A DNA stretch of 8,453 nucleotides from Nitrososphaerota archaeon (GCA_005877365.1 VBPP01000139.1:859-9311), one strand, 5' to 3'. Shown: positions 1-6,168, counted from the stretch's first letter. Numbers and translations: made by a program. Notes: a model not told the origin generated them from the sequence alone.

Positions 1-23
1 CGGCCGCGCGTGGTCCTCCCAGT

Positions 24-44
24 TAAGTAAATAATACTTACTTA
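24..44 (+). promoter_or_regulatory. Promoter region with perfect 7-bp inverted repeat (operator candidate)
   Basis: TAAGTAA (24-30) and TTACTTA (38-44) are exact reverse complements separated by 7 bp (ATAATAC). The stretch is strikingly A/T-rich against GC-rich surroundings and contains a TATA-like AAATAATA at 29-36. Archaeal TATA boxes sit about 26 bp upstream of the transcription start, which would put the start near 60 and give a leader of about 15 nt before the first ATG. A dimeric regulator bound here would cover the TATA box, so repression is the natural inference. No regulator gene is visible in the window. Confidence 0.45.
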
Positions 45-74
45 GTCGGAGAATACTACCACCTTTATTAAGCG

Positions 75-1151
75 ATGACCCCGGTGGCCGAATGGGGGCA
101 GATGTCGTTGATAGAAATTGGAGTGGATAGCTTCGCAGCGGCATTCGACGAGGCAAGCCTCGCGGTTAGCGCACCAGACCGTCTCCAAAACTTAGTGGAA
201 CAGATAGTCAGAGCCGATCAGGTCGGGTTGGACGTATTCGGGATAGGTGAACACCACCGACGGGAAATGCTAGACTCGGCCCCTGCTGTCATCCTCGGAG
301 CCGCGGCAGCACGCACAGAGAAGATACGCCTAACAAGCGCCGTGACGGTCTTGAGTTCCGCCGACCCGGTACGAGTATTTCAGAACTTCGCCACTGTGGA
401 TCTCCTGTCGCGGGGCAGGGCTGAGATGGTTGTCGGCCGTGGTTCCTCCATCGAATCCTTTCCATTGTTCGGGTTCCGCCTTGAGGACTATGACTCGCTC
501 TTCGCAGAGAAGCTCGAACTTCTATTGAAGATTCGCGACAATGAGCACGTCTACTGGTCTGGCAAATATCGGCCTCCCCTGACAGGGCAGGGGGTCTATC
601 CGAGGCCCGTGCAGAACCCGCTTCCTATCTGGTTAGGTGTTGGCGGAACCCCGAGGTCGTTCGCCCGTGCGGGAGCCCTTGGACTTCCACTGATGGTCGC
701 GATTATAGGCGGCGAGACTCGCCGCTTTCGTCCGCTCATCGATCTCTACCGAGAGGCAGGCAATCGTGCCCGGCACTCGCCCGATCAGTTGAAGGTTGGC
801 CTACATTCGCCGGGCTATGTTGCCGCAACAACGCAAGAAGCCGCAGACGATTTCTTTCCAGGTTTTGCACGTGCAGTCACCGAGGTTGGGAAGGAACGAG
901 GATGGCCTGCGCTCACACGCGCTGATTTCGACGCTCAGCGCGGTCCGCAGGGCGCTCTCATTATTGGCGACCCGGACGAAGTGGTCGAGAAGATTATTCG
1001 GCACAGCAAAGCGCTGGGTGGCATCTCAAGGGTTACCTTTCAGATGAACGCGGCATCATTGCCTCATGCGAAGATCGTGCGAGCCATTGAACTACTGGGT
1101 AAACGTGTTGCCCCCGCACTTCGCAAGGAGCTCGAAGCCTACGCGAAGTGA
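75..1151 (+). CDS. Luciferase-like (LLM class) flavin-dependent monooxygenase
   Basis: Soluble flavin-dependent oxidoreductase with the bacterial-luciferase TIM-barrel fold, probably oxidising an organic substrate with O2 and reduced FMN; the substrate is unknown. The sequence matches the subgroup often named Atu2307/SP_0267-like monooxygenases almost end to end. Family hallmarks are GEHHR (residues 58-62), the strand-loop ending DPVRVFQ (97-103), GRAEMVVGRGSSIESFPLFG (114-133), the substrate-loop region GQGVYPRPVQNPLPIW (171-186) and the C-terminal PHAKIVRAIELLG. The length of 358 residues is normal for the family. The first nine residues (MTPVAEWGQ) are not family-like, so the ATG at 102, preceded by GGGGG and giving MSLIEIGVDSF, may be the real start (349 residues). 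The next gene, a flavin reductase, starts 7 nt after this stop and could supply the reduced FMN. FMN rather than F420 use is inferred from that pairing. Confidence 0.9.
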   Translation: MTPVAEWGQMSLIEIGVDSFAAAFDEASLAVSAPDRLQNLVEQIVRADQVGLDVFGIGEHHRREMLDSAPAVILGAAAARTEKIRLTSAVTVLSSADPVRVFQNFATVDLLSRGRAEMVVGRGSSIESFPLFGFRLEDYDSLFAEKLELLLKIRDNEHVYWSGKYRPPLTGQGVYPRPVQNPLPIWLGVGGTPRSFARAGALGLPLMVAIIGGETRRFRPLIDLYREAGNRARHSPDQLKVGLHSPGYVAATTQEAADDFFPGFARAVTEVGKERGWPALTRADFDAQRGPQGALIIGDPDEVVEKIIRHSKALGGISRVTFQMNAASLPHAKIVRAIELLGKRVAPALRKELEAYAK

Positions 1152-1158
1152 TTGTTGA

Positions 1159-1836
1159 ATGCTAGACACTCAAATCGTCGATGCTGTCCGCGAGTCCCTT
1201 GAGATACGGGTCGTCGGCTTGAGCGGTAGCCTACGCGCTCCTAGCGCAACGAGAATGGCTGTCCAGTACGCTCTGAAGGGAGCCGAAGAAGAAGGCGCGA
1301 AAGTCCAGGTTCTGGAGCTCGCAGCCTACAATCTTCCTTACTGGGGCCTCGAGAGGGAGGAGGGCAACGTCAAGGCGGTGGAACGTTTCCGTGGCGAGCT
1401 CCGGGCATCCGATGGCATCATCCTAGGCTCACCTGAGATTCACGGGAGCCTCAGCGGAGTTCTGCAGAATGCGTTGGACCTGACAGGGATCGAGGAGTTC
1501 GAAGGAAAGATGGTCGGGCTTGTCGGCGTCGCAGGGGGTCGCATGGGCGCTACCGAAGCTTTGAGTCATCTGCGCACCATCGGTCGCTCGTTGCATGCGT
1601 GGGTTGTTCCTGCCCAGGTTTCCATCGGTGATTCGGCCGAGGCCTTCAAGCTCAATGGGGAGCCCATAGACCCCGAAACAGGTGACCGTCTAAAGTTGGT
1701 AGGTAGACAGGTGGCCCACTTCGCCCGATTGCACAAATGTGAGAATAACGCGCAGTTCCTCAAGGAGTGGGAGGCGCACCCATTAACAACAGCGGAGAGT
1801 TCAAACGGGAAAAGATCCCCTGGCACCATCAAATAA
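1159..1836 (+). CDS. NAD(P)H-dependent FMN reductase, flavodoxin-like fold
   Basis: Predicted cytoplasmic reductase of the NADPH-dependent FMN reductase family, transferring hydride from NAD(P)H to FMN. The first strand and phosphate-binding loop read VVGLSGSLRAPSATRMA (18-34), where GSLR is the family signature. The second flavin-binding segment is SPEIHGSLSGVLQNALDL (91-108), equivalent to the classical TPEYHGSxxGxLKNxLDW. A third flavin-contact segment is VGVAGGRMGATEAL (122-135). The protein has 225 residues where family members are usually about 180-190; the excess is an N-terminal stretch of about 15 residues and a polar C-terminal tail after residue 190. It lies 7 nt behind the monooxygenase gene in the same direction, so co-transcription and functional pairing as a two-component monooxygenase are very likely. 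No strong Shine-Dalgarno sequence precedes the ATG, which fits translational coupling. Confidence 0.9.
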   Translation: MLDTQIVDAVRESLEIRVVGLSGSLRAPSATRMAVQYALKGAEEEGAKVQVLELAAYNLPYWGLEREEGNVKAVERFRGELRASDGIILGSPEIHGSLSGVLQNALDLTGIEEFEGKMVGLVGVAGGRMGATEALSHLRTIGRSLHAWVVPAQVSIGDSAEAFKLNGEPIDPETGDRLKLVGRQVAHFARLHKCENNAQFLKEWEAHPLTTAESSNGKRSPGTIK

Positions 1837-1974
1837 GTTTCCGAATCAAGTCCATAGCATTCTCGTTCAAGAGCTCCTAGTAATTTCCAGGATCCCGCTT
1901 GATAAATGCTGTAACTACCCATTCATCCACTTGATTTTCTAGTCGAGCGAGACTCCCAGTTTCGAGGTTGGGAC

Positions 1975-2073
1975 ATGACGAGTGGGTCTATGAGGGCGGT
2001 AGTCGTCGAGGTCTTCGGATTAACCTATCAGTTGAAAATCGTGTTTAACCGCCGATGCGGCCGGCTTAGATAA
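1975..2073 (+). other. 32-codon ORF, possible decayed start of an alcohol-dehydrogenase-like gene
   Basis: An ATG at 1975 is preceded by GAGGT (1964-1968) at a good Shine-Dalgarno distance and opens 32 codons ending in TAA. From the second ATG (1990) the peptide begins MRAVVVEVFG and continues to LKIV, which resembles the first strand of medium-chain (zinc-type) dehydrogenases, commonly MKAVVVxEFGxPLxI. Nothing further of that family follows. It may be a relic, a real small protein, or chance; the evidence is too short to decide. Confidence 0.15.
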
Positions 2074-2092
2074 GTGGGTATGTTCTCGATTC

Positions 2093-2102
2093 AAATCATA
2101 AA
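2093..2102 (+). promoter_or_regulatory. Possible TATA element of the DUF475-DedA operon
   Basis: AAATCATAAA is the most TATA-like A/T tract upstream of the GTG at 2152. With normal archaeal spacing, transcription would begin around 2120-2128, leaving a leader of about 25-30 nt. That leader contains purine-rich GGAG (2135-2138) and AGGA (2140-2143) before the start. The call rests on position and composition alone. Confidence 0.25.
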
Positions 2103-2151
2103 GGAATAAACAGTCAGAAATACTTGGCAATCGTGGAGCAGGATCGCGTCG

Positions 2152-3123
2152 GTGGAGATTCTCTTTGCAATACTTACGGTCGTCGGTCTGGCCGTCTTTG
2201 AGATAGTAACTAGTGTTGACAACGCGGTGGTGAACGCGGATGTCCTTGCAACAATGTCGGTTCCCGCACGTCGATGGTTTCTGACCTGGGGGATGCTGAC
2301 GTCAGTCTTCCTAATCAGGGCAGGCTTGCCATTCCTAATCGTCTATTCCTTGAGGCCGGAACTGGGAATCGGTGGGATGTTTGTCTCAATAGTAAGCGCG
2401 GATTCGTCGATTGCGCAGGCTATCGAATCATCAGCTCCACCTCTACTCGCTGCAGGCGGGATCTTCCTCGCGTTTCTGTTCTTGCACTGGCTCTTCATGG
2501 AACCAAAACACTATGGATTGAGAGGCGAAGAATACATTCACAAAAAGGGAGTTTGGTTCTACGCAGTCGTCTCGATATTGCTCACCTTACTTATCTGGTA
2601 TTCAATACCGGTCAACGCCGTGATTGCTTTTGGTGCAGCCCTGGGTTCAAGTCTGTTCTTCATAACTCATGGCTTCCGCCAGAATGCCGAAGAACGGGAG
2701 AAACAGATGCTCTCGGCTCAGAAGATGAGCGATTGGAGCAAGATACTCTACTTGGAAATCATAGACGCATCTTTCTCATTAGACGGTGTTCTCGGCGCAT
2801 TCGCGTTTACCCTCTCCGTGCCGCTAATAGTGATTGGATCCGGGATAGGTGCGGTGGCGGTGCGACAGTTGACCGCCAGGAACATTGAGAGCGTGAAGAA
2901 ATACAAGTACCTGAAGAACGGTGCCATGTATTCCATTGGCTTCCTTGGGAGCATAATGCTGGCGAATGCCTTTGGCTTGCATTTGCCTGAATTGATATCG
3001 CCCCTCGCGACAGTCACTATTCTAGGGTATTTCTTGTACAGATCATGGAAGGCGGTTGGAGGCAAAGGATCGATTGTCTTCGAAAGACGATACGGTGGCA
3101 CGCCCGGGTCTATAGCTGATTAG
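2152..3123 (+). CDS. DUF475/TerC-family integral membrane protein
   Basis: Polytopic membrane protein of the TerC superfamily, DUF475 branch, whose best-studied relatives (Alx, TerC) export or handle metal ions, chiefly manganese. About eight hydrophobic segments are visible, near residues 2-22, 43-66, 97-116, 134-151, 154-172, 207-238, 258-276 and 281-297. The paired acidic motifs of the family are present: EIVTSVDNAVVNADVLATM in the first segment (17-35) and LEIIDASFSLDGVLGAFAFT (201-220). Other DUF475 hallmarks are FLHWLFMEPKHYGLRGE (110-126), VWFYAVVSILL and FFITHGFRQNAE (169-180). The length of 323 residues is typical. The GTG at 2152 is the first possible in-frame start after a stop at 2107 and gives a normal family N-terminus. 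A DedA-type gene follows 20 nt later. Family assignment is secure; the transported ion is inference. Confidence 0.9.
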   Translation: MEILFAILTVVGLAVFEIVTSVDNAVVNADVLATMSVPARRWFLTWGMLTSVFLIRAGLPFLIVYSLRPELGIGGMFVSIVSADSSIAQAIESSAPPLLAAGGIFLAFLFLHWLFMEPKHYGLRGEEYIHKKGVWFYAVVSILLTLLIWYSIPVNAVIAFGAALGSSLFFITHGFRQNAEEREKQMLSAQKMSDWSKILYLEIIDASFSLDGVLGAFAFTLSVPLIVIGSGIGAVAVRQLTARNIESVKKYKYLKNGAMYSIGFLGSIMLANAFGLHLPELISPLATVTILGYFLYRSWKAVGGKGSIVFERRYGGTPGSIAD

Positions 3124-3143
3124 CTCTTGGCGAGAATATCGTT

Positions 3144-3803
3144 TTGAGTGTCGTCCTGAACGACTTGGCAGGATTCGCCCTTCAGTATGGATATCCGGGA
3201 GTCTTTGTCATCTCTGTCCTTGGAAGCGCCGTGCCTTTCCTTCCATTGCCATATCTCGCTGTGGTTGTCATCCTTAGCAGCACCCTGGACCCATTATGGC
3301 TTGGTGTGTTTGCTGGCATAGGAGGGGCGATCGGAAAAGTGACTTCCTACCTGCTTGGGAGAGGTGGATACGTGCTTACAAATGAAGAGACCAGGAGGAA
3401 TCTCGACGCGCTGCACGGTTTCATGGCAAAGTATGGGGCCCTCGGGGTTTTCTTCTTCTCGATCACGCCGCTTCCAGACGACGTATACATCGTCCCAATG
3501 GGAATGATCAAGCTGCTGTTTTGGCGATTCTTTACTGCAAATCTGGCAGGAAAGATAACGCTCTCTGTATTCGTAGCCTACGCGAGCAGAGCATACTTTT
3601 CCGAGGTATCGACCCTCTTCGGCGGAGAGTCAACCTTGGCTCTAATCGCCGCGATCTCCGTCACGGTCATCCTGTCGTTGATACTTCTAAGAGCCGATTG
3701 GATACTCGCAGTAAGGGTAGCGAAGGCGAGAGGGCTCGCCGGGTTGATTCGTAGCTTCCCAGCAATCTTGAGAAAGAAGAAAGAAGATAGTAGGGAAGAG
3801 TGA
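3144..3803 (+). CDS. DedA/VTT-domain family membrane protein
   Basis: Integral membrane protein with a VTT (SNARE-associated, DedA-like) domain. Some DedA-superfamily members flip polyprenyl phosphates or other lipids across the membrane; the role here is unassigned. Visible features are hydrophobic segments near residues 17-46, 51-73, 99-120, 124-148 and 164-183, the glycine pattern GIGGAIGKVTSYLLGRGG (58-75), the re-entrant-loop-like FFFSITPLPDDVYIVPMGMI (103-122), and a basic, charged C-terminal tail ending KKKEDSREE. The classical DedA arginine after the TPLP motif appears to be replaced (PLPDD). The start is TTG at 3144; no in-frame ATG or GTG lies between it and the upstream stop at 3117, and GGCGAG (3129-3134) could act as ribosome binding site. 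It follows the DUF475/TerC gene by 20 nt, so the two are probably one operon. The stop is 109 bp from that of convergent ppcA. Confidence 0.82.
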   Translation: MSVVLNDLAGFALQYGYPGVFVISVLGSAVPFLPLPYLAVVVILSSTLDPLWLGVFAGIGGAIGKVTSYLLGRGGYVLTNEETRRNLDALHGFMAKYGALGVFFFSITPLPDDVYIVPMGMIKLLFWRFFTANLAGKITLSVFVAYASRAYFSEVSTLFGGESTLALIAAISVTVILSLILLRADWILAVRVAKARGLAGLIRSFPAILRKKKEDSREE

Positions 3804-3912
3804 AGATGACTTCTATTCACTTAGTGAGGGGCGGGAAGAAGAGCAAGTAGCTATGGCTAGTCCTCGAACCAGGCTTCTGACTCAGGAAATGGCCGCGGTG
3901 GGCGGTGTTGTT

Positions 3913-5475
3913 CTAACCTAGACACCTCCTCAACATAGCAGCCTCGATAAAAGCGACCCTTGCGTCGTTGTCTTCATTATCGATGTACGAAATAAGGAAA
4001 TTGTTGATGAAGTTCTCGTGCCTCCTGCTGACATTATCGCTTGGGCCGAGCCTGACGGAGAGTAGCTCCTCTGCCGCGGCGAGGTCTGACATCAATCTCC
4101 CGAGCCCCGCCCTCAGTTTCTCCTCGTCTATTGCGACTCTTTTGGCGACCCGCTGGTTCATCTCCATCAGCATGTTTATGCTCTCCCATGACACATATTT
4201 CCCCGCTACACCGAGGTCGTGCTTCATGTTTAGGTAGCAACTTTCCACCGCCTTCCACTCCCTCTCGCTGAGGTCGCGGAGAGCCTCCACACCTATGAAC
4301 TCAGGGGGTATGCCCATCGAATAAAACACGGCTGCAAACGGAATCGCCCTCGGCATCGTAACACTCCTCACGCTCCTGCTGTAGCCGAAGAGACCGATAT
4401 GCAGCTTCCTCGCCCTCCTCTCTGGGACGTACGAAGCCAAGGCATTGATCAATGCAGCAAGCTCCTCTATCCTCTTCTGATAGCTGGCCTTGAACCTGTC
4501 GAGCGAACCTCGCAGTAACTCTTCATCTTCTTTCGAAATGTTCACCGGTTCACCGTTGGGGAGGTTCTCATTCAGGATACGTATCGTTCTCTTGACCTTC
4601 TCAGGAGAATGGTCGTACCTGAGCGCGGATTGCGTTGTTGCGGTAGACAGTCCCCTGTACTCCATGAGAAATCTCTCGACGTTCTCTGGGTTCAGGTGGC
4701 CCCGAAACGGCATCGATCCAACGCCGATTATGGGATGGATTCTCACCCCTGTCGTCCTTTCGACTCCTCCCAGCTTCGATAGTGCCAGCTTTGACAGTAT
4801 CACTGCAGACAAGAGGCCGTAGTTGAGAGCTGGGTCGGACCGAGCTATGAAGACGCGCAGACTGCGAACCCTCACTCTTTCAATGTACTCCCTCACTATC
4901 CGGTCGATCGCGAGGAGACTCCTCATGTCCTCTATTAGGGGAATAACACTGATTGTCTTCGGCCTGAAGGAGCCCACCCAATCTTTCACAACTATCGACC
5001 CGTCGAGTCTCAGCCCCTCTGCCCCTGATATGGCCCGGCGGTAGTATTCGTGCAGCCATAATAGCTCCTTTCCAGTAGTGGTGAAGGGCAGGATGACCTC
5101 GAAGACGGGGATGGTCTTCCTCTTATGAAATAATGAGGCGACGTCTGCACTAAGCGGGATGGTCTGCAGAGTCTGGGTTACTATCTTCCTTTCCGCAACC
5201 TCTATCCTCGGATTCGGAATTCTGTACGTGAGGAAGACGCTCTCTCCTATCACATTATCCCGAAAATAGTCTGGATAGTCGCTGAGCAGCTTCCTCACAA
5301 CGTTTGTATCAATGTCCTTGCCCTCGGAGTCCCACATAGCCTCATCGCATCCGAGGCTGCTAAAAGCCAGGAAAGCCTCGCGCACCTCGGCGTCTCCTTC
5401 TATTATGCTTCCGCCGCACCACTCGGGCACTCTCGCGTTATCCGGATGCTGCGTTGACATAGTCCTCGGGATCAT
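3913..5475 (-). CDS. ppcA: Phosphoenolpyruvate carboxylase, archaeal type (PpcA)
   Basis: Cytosolic enzyme that carboxylates phosphoenolpyruvate with bicarbonate to oxaloacetate and phosphate, an anaplerotic step feeding the citric acid cycle and biosynthesis. The short archaeal form (about 500 residues, against about 900 in bacteria) is recognised by MSTQHPDNARVPEW (residues 6-19), GKDIDTNVVRKLLSDYPDYF, PVFEVILPFTTT (123-134), FIARSDPALNYG (209-220), IIGVGSMPFRGHLNPENVE (249-267) and KLHIGLFGYSRS (357-368). It ends in the family-typical RRCLG, so it is full length at 520 residues. The frame stays open upstream to 5613, but the 46 extra codons show no PEPC similarity and are antisense to a Rad50-like fragment. 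I therefore take the ATG at 5475, matching the MxIPRTMSTQHPDN start of relatives. A TTG at 5490 behind GGAGG (5503-5507) would add only five residues and is a real alternative. It converges on the membrane pair and diverges from vapBC. Confidence 0.95.
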   Translation of the reverse strand: MIPRTMSTQHPDNARVPEWCGGSIIEGDAEVREAFLAFSSLGCDEAMWDSEGKDIDTNVVRKLLSDYPDYFRDNVIGESVFLTYRIPNPRIEVAERKIVTQTLQTIPLSADVASLFHKRKTIPVFEVILPFTTTGKELLWLHEYYRRAISGAEGLRLDGSIVVKDWVGSFRPKTISVIPLIEDMRSLLAIDRIVREYIERVRVRSLRVFIARSDPALNYGLLSAVILSKLALSKLGGVERTTGVRIHPIIGVGSMPFRGHLNPENVERFLMEYRGLSTATTQSALRYDHSPEKVKRTIRILNENLPNGEPVNISKEDEELLRGSLDRFKASYQKRIEELAALINALASYVPERRARKLHIGLFGYSRSVRSVTMPRAIPFAAVFYSMGIPPEFIGVEALRDLSEREWKAVESCYLNMKHDLGVAGKYVSWESINMLMEMNQRVAKRVAIDEEKLRAGLGRLMSDLAAAEELLSVRLGPSDNVSRRHENFINNFLISYIDNEDNDARVAFIEAAMLRRCLG

Positions 5476-5525
5476 TGCGTCATGGACCAAACTTCTTCTC
5501 TTCCTCCCCGCCGAAGTTTCTTGTA

Positions 5526-5540
5526 GATTAGTTTTTGATT
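5526..5540 (-). promoter_or_regulatory. Possible ppcA promoter (TATA-like tract)
   Basis: Read on the minus strand this is AATCAAAAACTAATC, the only strongly A/T-rich tract just upstream of ppcA. Transcription would start near 5508, giving a leader that carries the purine-rich GGGGAGGAAGAG (ribosome-binding-site-like) before the candidate starts at 5490 and 5475. The tract overlaps the beginning of the Rad50-like fragment on the other strand. Confidence 0.25.
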
Positions 5541-5700
5541 CAAGGATTTGATCGAGCGCAAGGTCTGGCTGATTGATTATCTGGCCCCAACGATAGATAA
5601 CATCGAGAAACACGTGATGCTTTCTCTAAATCAGAGGCTTAGCCTTCAGTTCCAGAAATTGTTCCAGATTCTGATGGAAGACCCAGACATCCAGGTACGA
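5539..5700 (+). pseudogene. Fragment of a Rad50/SMC-like ATPase gene
   Basis: The frame opens directly after a TGA (5536-5538) with FKDLIERKVWLIDYL and continues APTIDNIEKHVMLSLNQ, LQFQKLFQILMEDPDIQVR. This strongly resembles the segment just before the Walker B/signature lobe in archaeal, especially thaumarchaeal, Rad50-like ATPases. There, an -EDP-xx-xVR- stretch is normally followed by a D-E-x-F-x-P-xx-EQ motif and then an LSGGE signature. Here similarity stops at residue R (5700); I could not find the continuation in any frame, nor any Walker A upstream. About 54 codons remain of a protein that is usually 500-900 residues. A TTG (5548) could open an 83-codon ORF, but the second half is not family-like. 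The fragment sits in the 5' region of ppcA on the opposite strand. Confidence 0.55.
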
Positions 5701-5733
5701 CGGAAGAGATGCCTCGTGCCTTTTTGGGCTGGT

Positions 5734-5805
5734 CAAGTCCGCGAACTCCCTGTCGACTGCTTCGAAGGTGGTTGCCCCACACTCAGCAAGTCCAAGTAGG
5801 TCTGG
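5734..5805 (-). pseudogene. Possible PIN-domain C-terminal fragment
   Basis: On the minus strand an open frame without any ATG, lying between vapB and the Rad50-like fragment, reads PDLLGLAECGATTF then EAVDREFADL. This resembles the last third of PIN nucleases, where an acidic residue in D-x-L-xx-A is followed by G-A-xx-F-x-T-x-D-xx-F-xx-L carrying the last catalytic Asp. No first half (DTS or E motif) and no start codon are present, so if real it is a relic of a second toxin gene. The frame remains open to 5626, but that part is antisense to the Rad50-like fragment. The match is short and the call is tentative. Confidence 0.2.
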
Positions 5806-5860
5806 GTATCGTGGCGCCGGCCTTCTGGTCTCCCTTCCCCTCTCTGAGTCTGCACTCGCT

Positions 5861-5874
5861 GGAAGGTTTATAGC
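5861..5874 (+). promoter_or_regulatory. vapBC promoter: BRE-like plus TATA box
   Basis: GGAAGG (5861-5866) followed by TTTATAGC (5867-5874) has the look of an archaeal BRE/TATA pair. The TATA centre is about 27 bp upstream of the ATG at 5897, exactly the usual distance to the transcription start, so the mRNA is probably leaderless and begins at or within a nucleotide or two of that ATG. Confidence 0.6.
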
Positions 5875-5879
5875 TCTGC

Positions 5880-5894
5880 TATACGAAATGTATA
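5880..5894 (+). promoter_or_regulatory. Operator candidate, inverted repeat TATAC-N5-GTATA
   Basis: TATAC (5880-5884) and GTATA (5890-5894) are exact inverted repeats around GAAAT. The site lies between the TATA box and the predicted transcription start, where binding would block initiation. Antitoxins with a ribbon-helix-helix domain, like the VapB encoded immediately downstream, typically autorepress from such short palindromes. The function is inferred from position and symmetry. Confidence 0.4.
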
Positions 5895-5896
5895 CG

Positions 5897-6160
5897 ATGG
5901 CAGTACTCCCGCTCAGGTTGAGCGATGATGATATAAGGGCCCTAGATGCCTTGGTCAGAGAGGGAATCTACAAGAATCGCAGTGAGGCGGCGAGAGCGAT
6001 GATTCACGAAGGGGCGAGAGCCAAGGCCGGCGAGGTCAGGGATGTCTCCGGGACAGTTCGCCGGCTCATGCACGCTAGAAGGAAGGGGAACGCGCCGTTC
6101 AGAATATCTCGCATGAGAAAGGCCGCGGTTGAGCTGGTTGCGGAGGGGAGGGGCAGGTAA
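5897..6160 (+). CDS. vapB: VapB-type antitoxin, ribbon-helix-helix protein
   Basis: Predicted antitoxin of a type II toxin-antitoxin pair: the N-terminal ribbon-helix-helix dimer binds DNA and the C-terminal part would wrap the VapC toxin. The DNA-contacting strand is LPLRLSDDD (residues 4-12), followed by helix one (IRALDALVREG) and helix two after the turn, NRSEAARAMIHEGARAK (27-43). The C-terminal half is basic and rich in Arg/Lys, as is common for toxin-binding tails. An 87-residue product is normal for VapB. The ATG at 5897 is preferred over the in-frame ATG at 5888 because it coincides with the transcription start predicted from the TATA box and avoids overlapping the operator; the frame is open further upstream but without family similarity. 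The toxin frame follows 8 nt after the stop. Autoregulation of the operon is likely. Confidence 0.75.
   Translation: MAVLPLRLSDDDIRALDALVREGIYKNRSEAARAMIHEGARAKAGEVRDVSGTVRRLMHARRKGNAPFRISRMRKAAVELVAEGRGR
6142..6158 (+). promoter_or_regulatory. Purine-rich ribosome binding region for vapC
   Basis: GGAGGGGAGGGGCAGGT forms the last codons of vapB and is an unusually strong Shine-Dalgarno-like run. It ends 10 nt before the CTG at 6169 and 37 nt before the GTG at 6196. The spacing supports initiation at or near 6169, even though CTG is a rare start codon. Confidence 0.4.
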
Positions 6161-6168
6161 GCAGCTAG

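Larger units (their letters stand above)
1837..2151. other. Non-coding gap of 315 bp
   Basis: No RNA gene, transposon end or long repeat is recognisable here. All frames are interrupted by stops on both strands, except for a 32-codon ORF (listed separately) and a minus-strand frame that is merely antisense to the end of the FMN reductase gene. The segment 2030-2110 is A/T-enriched and probably carries the promoter of the downstream membrane-protein pair. TerC-family genes in bacteria often follow a yybP-ykoY manganese riboswitch, but I see no such motif here. Confidence 0.5.

Noticed and set aside
1566..1922. 118-codon open frame on the minus strand
   Set aside because: Mostly antisense to the well-supported FMN reductase gene and without recognisable domain content.
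1837..2151. yybP-ykoY-type manganese riboswitch before the TerC-family gene
   Set aside because: None of the conserved loop sequences of that riboswitch is visible, and the class is bacterial.
2274..3101. Long alternative frames on both strands over the DUF475 gene
   Set aside because: They give composition-biased, low-complexity translations with no family match, whereas the DUF475 frame matches throughout.
3804..3921. tRNA-like TTCGAGG motif (minus strand) and a short plus-strand ORF beginning MASPRTRLLTQEM
   Set aside because: No matching stems can be folded around the motif, and the 22-codon ORF has no ribosome binding site or family similarity. The gap appears to be simple spacer between convergent genes.
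3968..5551. Several plus-strand open frames across ppcA
   Set aside because: They are serine-rich antisense translations of a clearly conserved PEPC gene.
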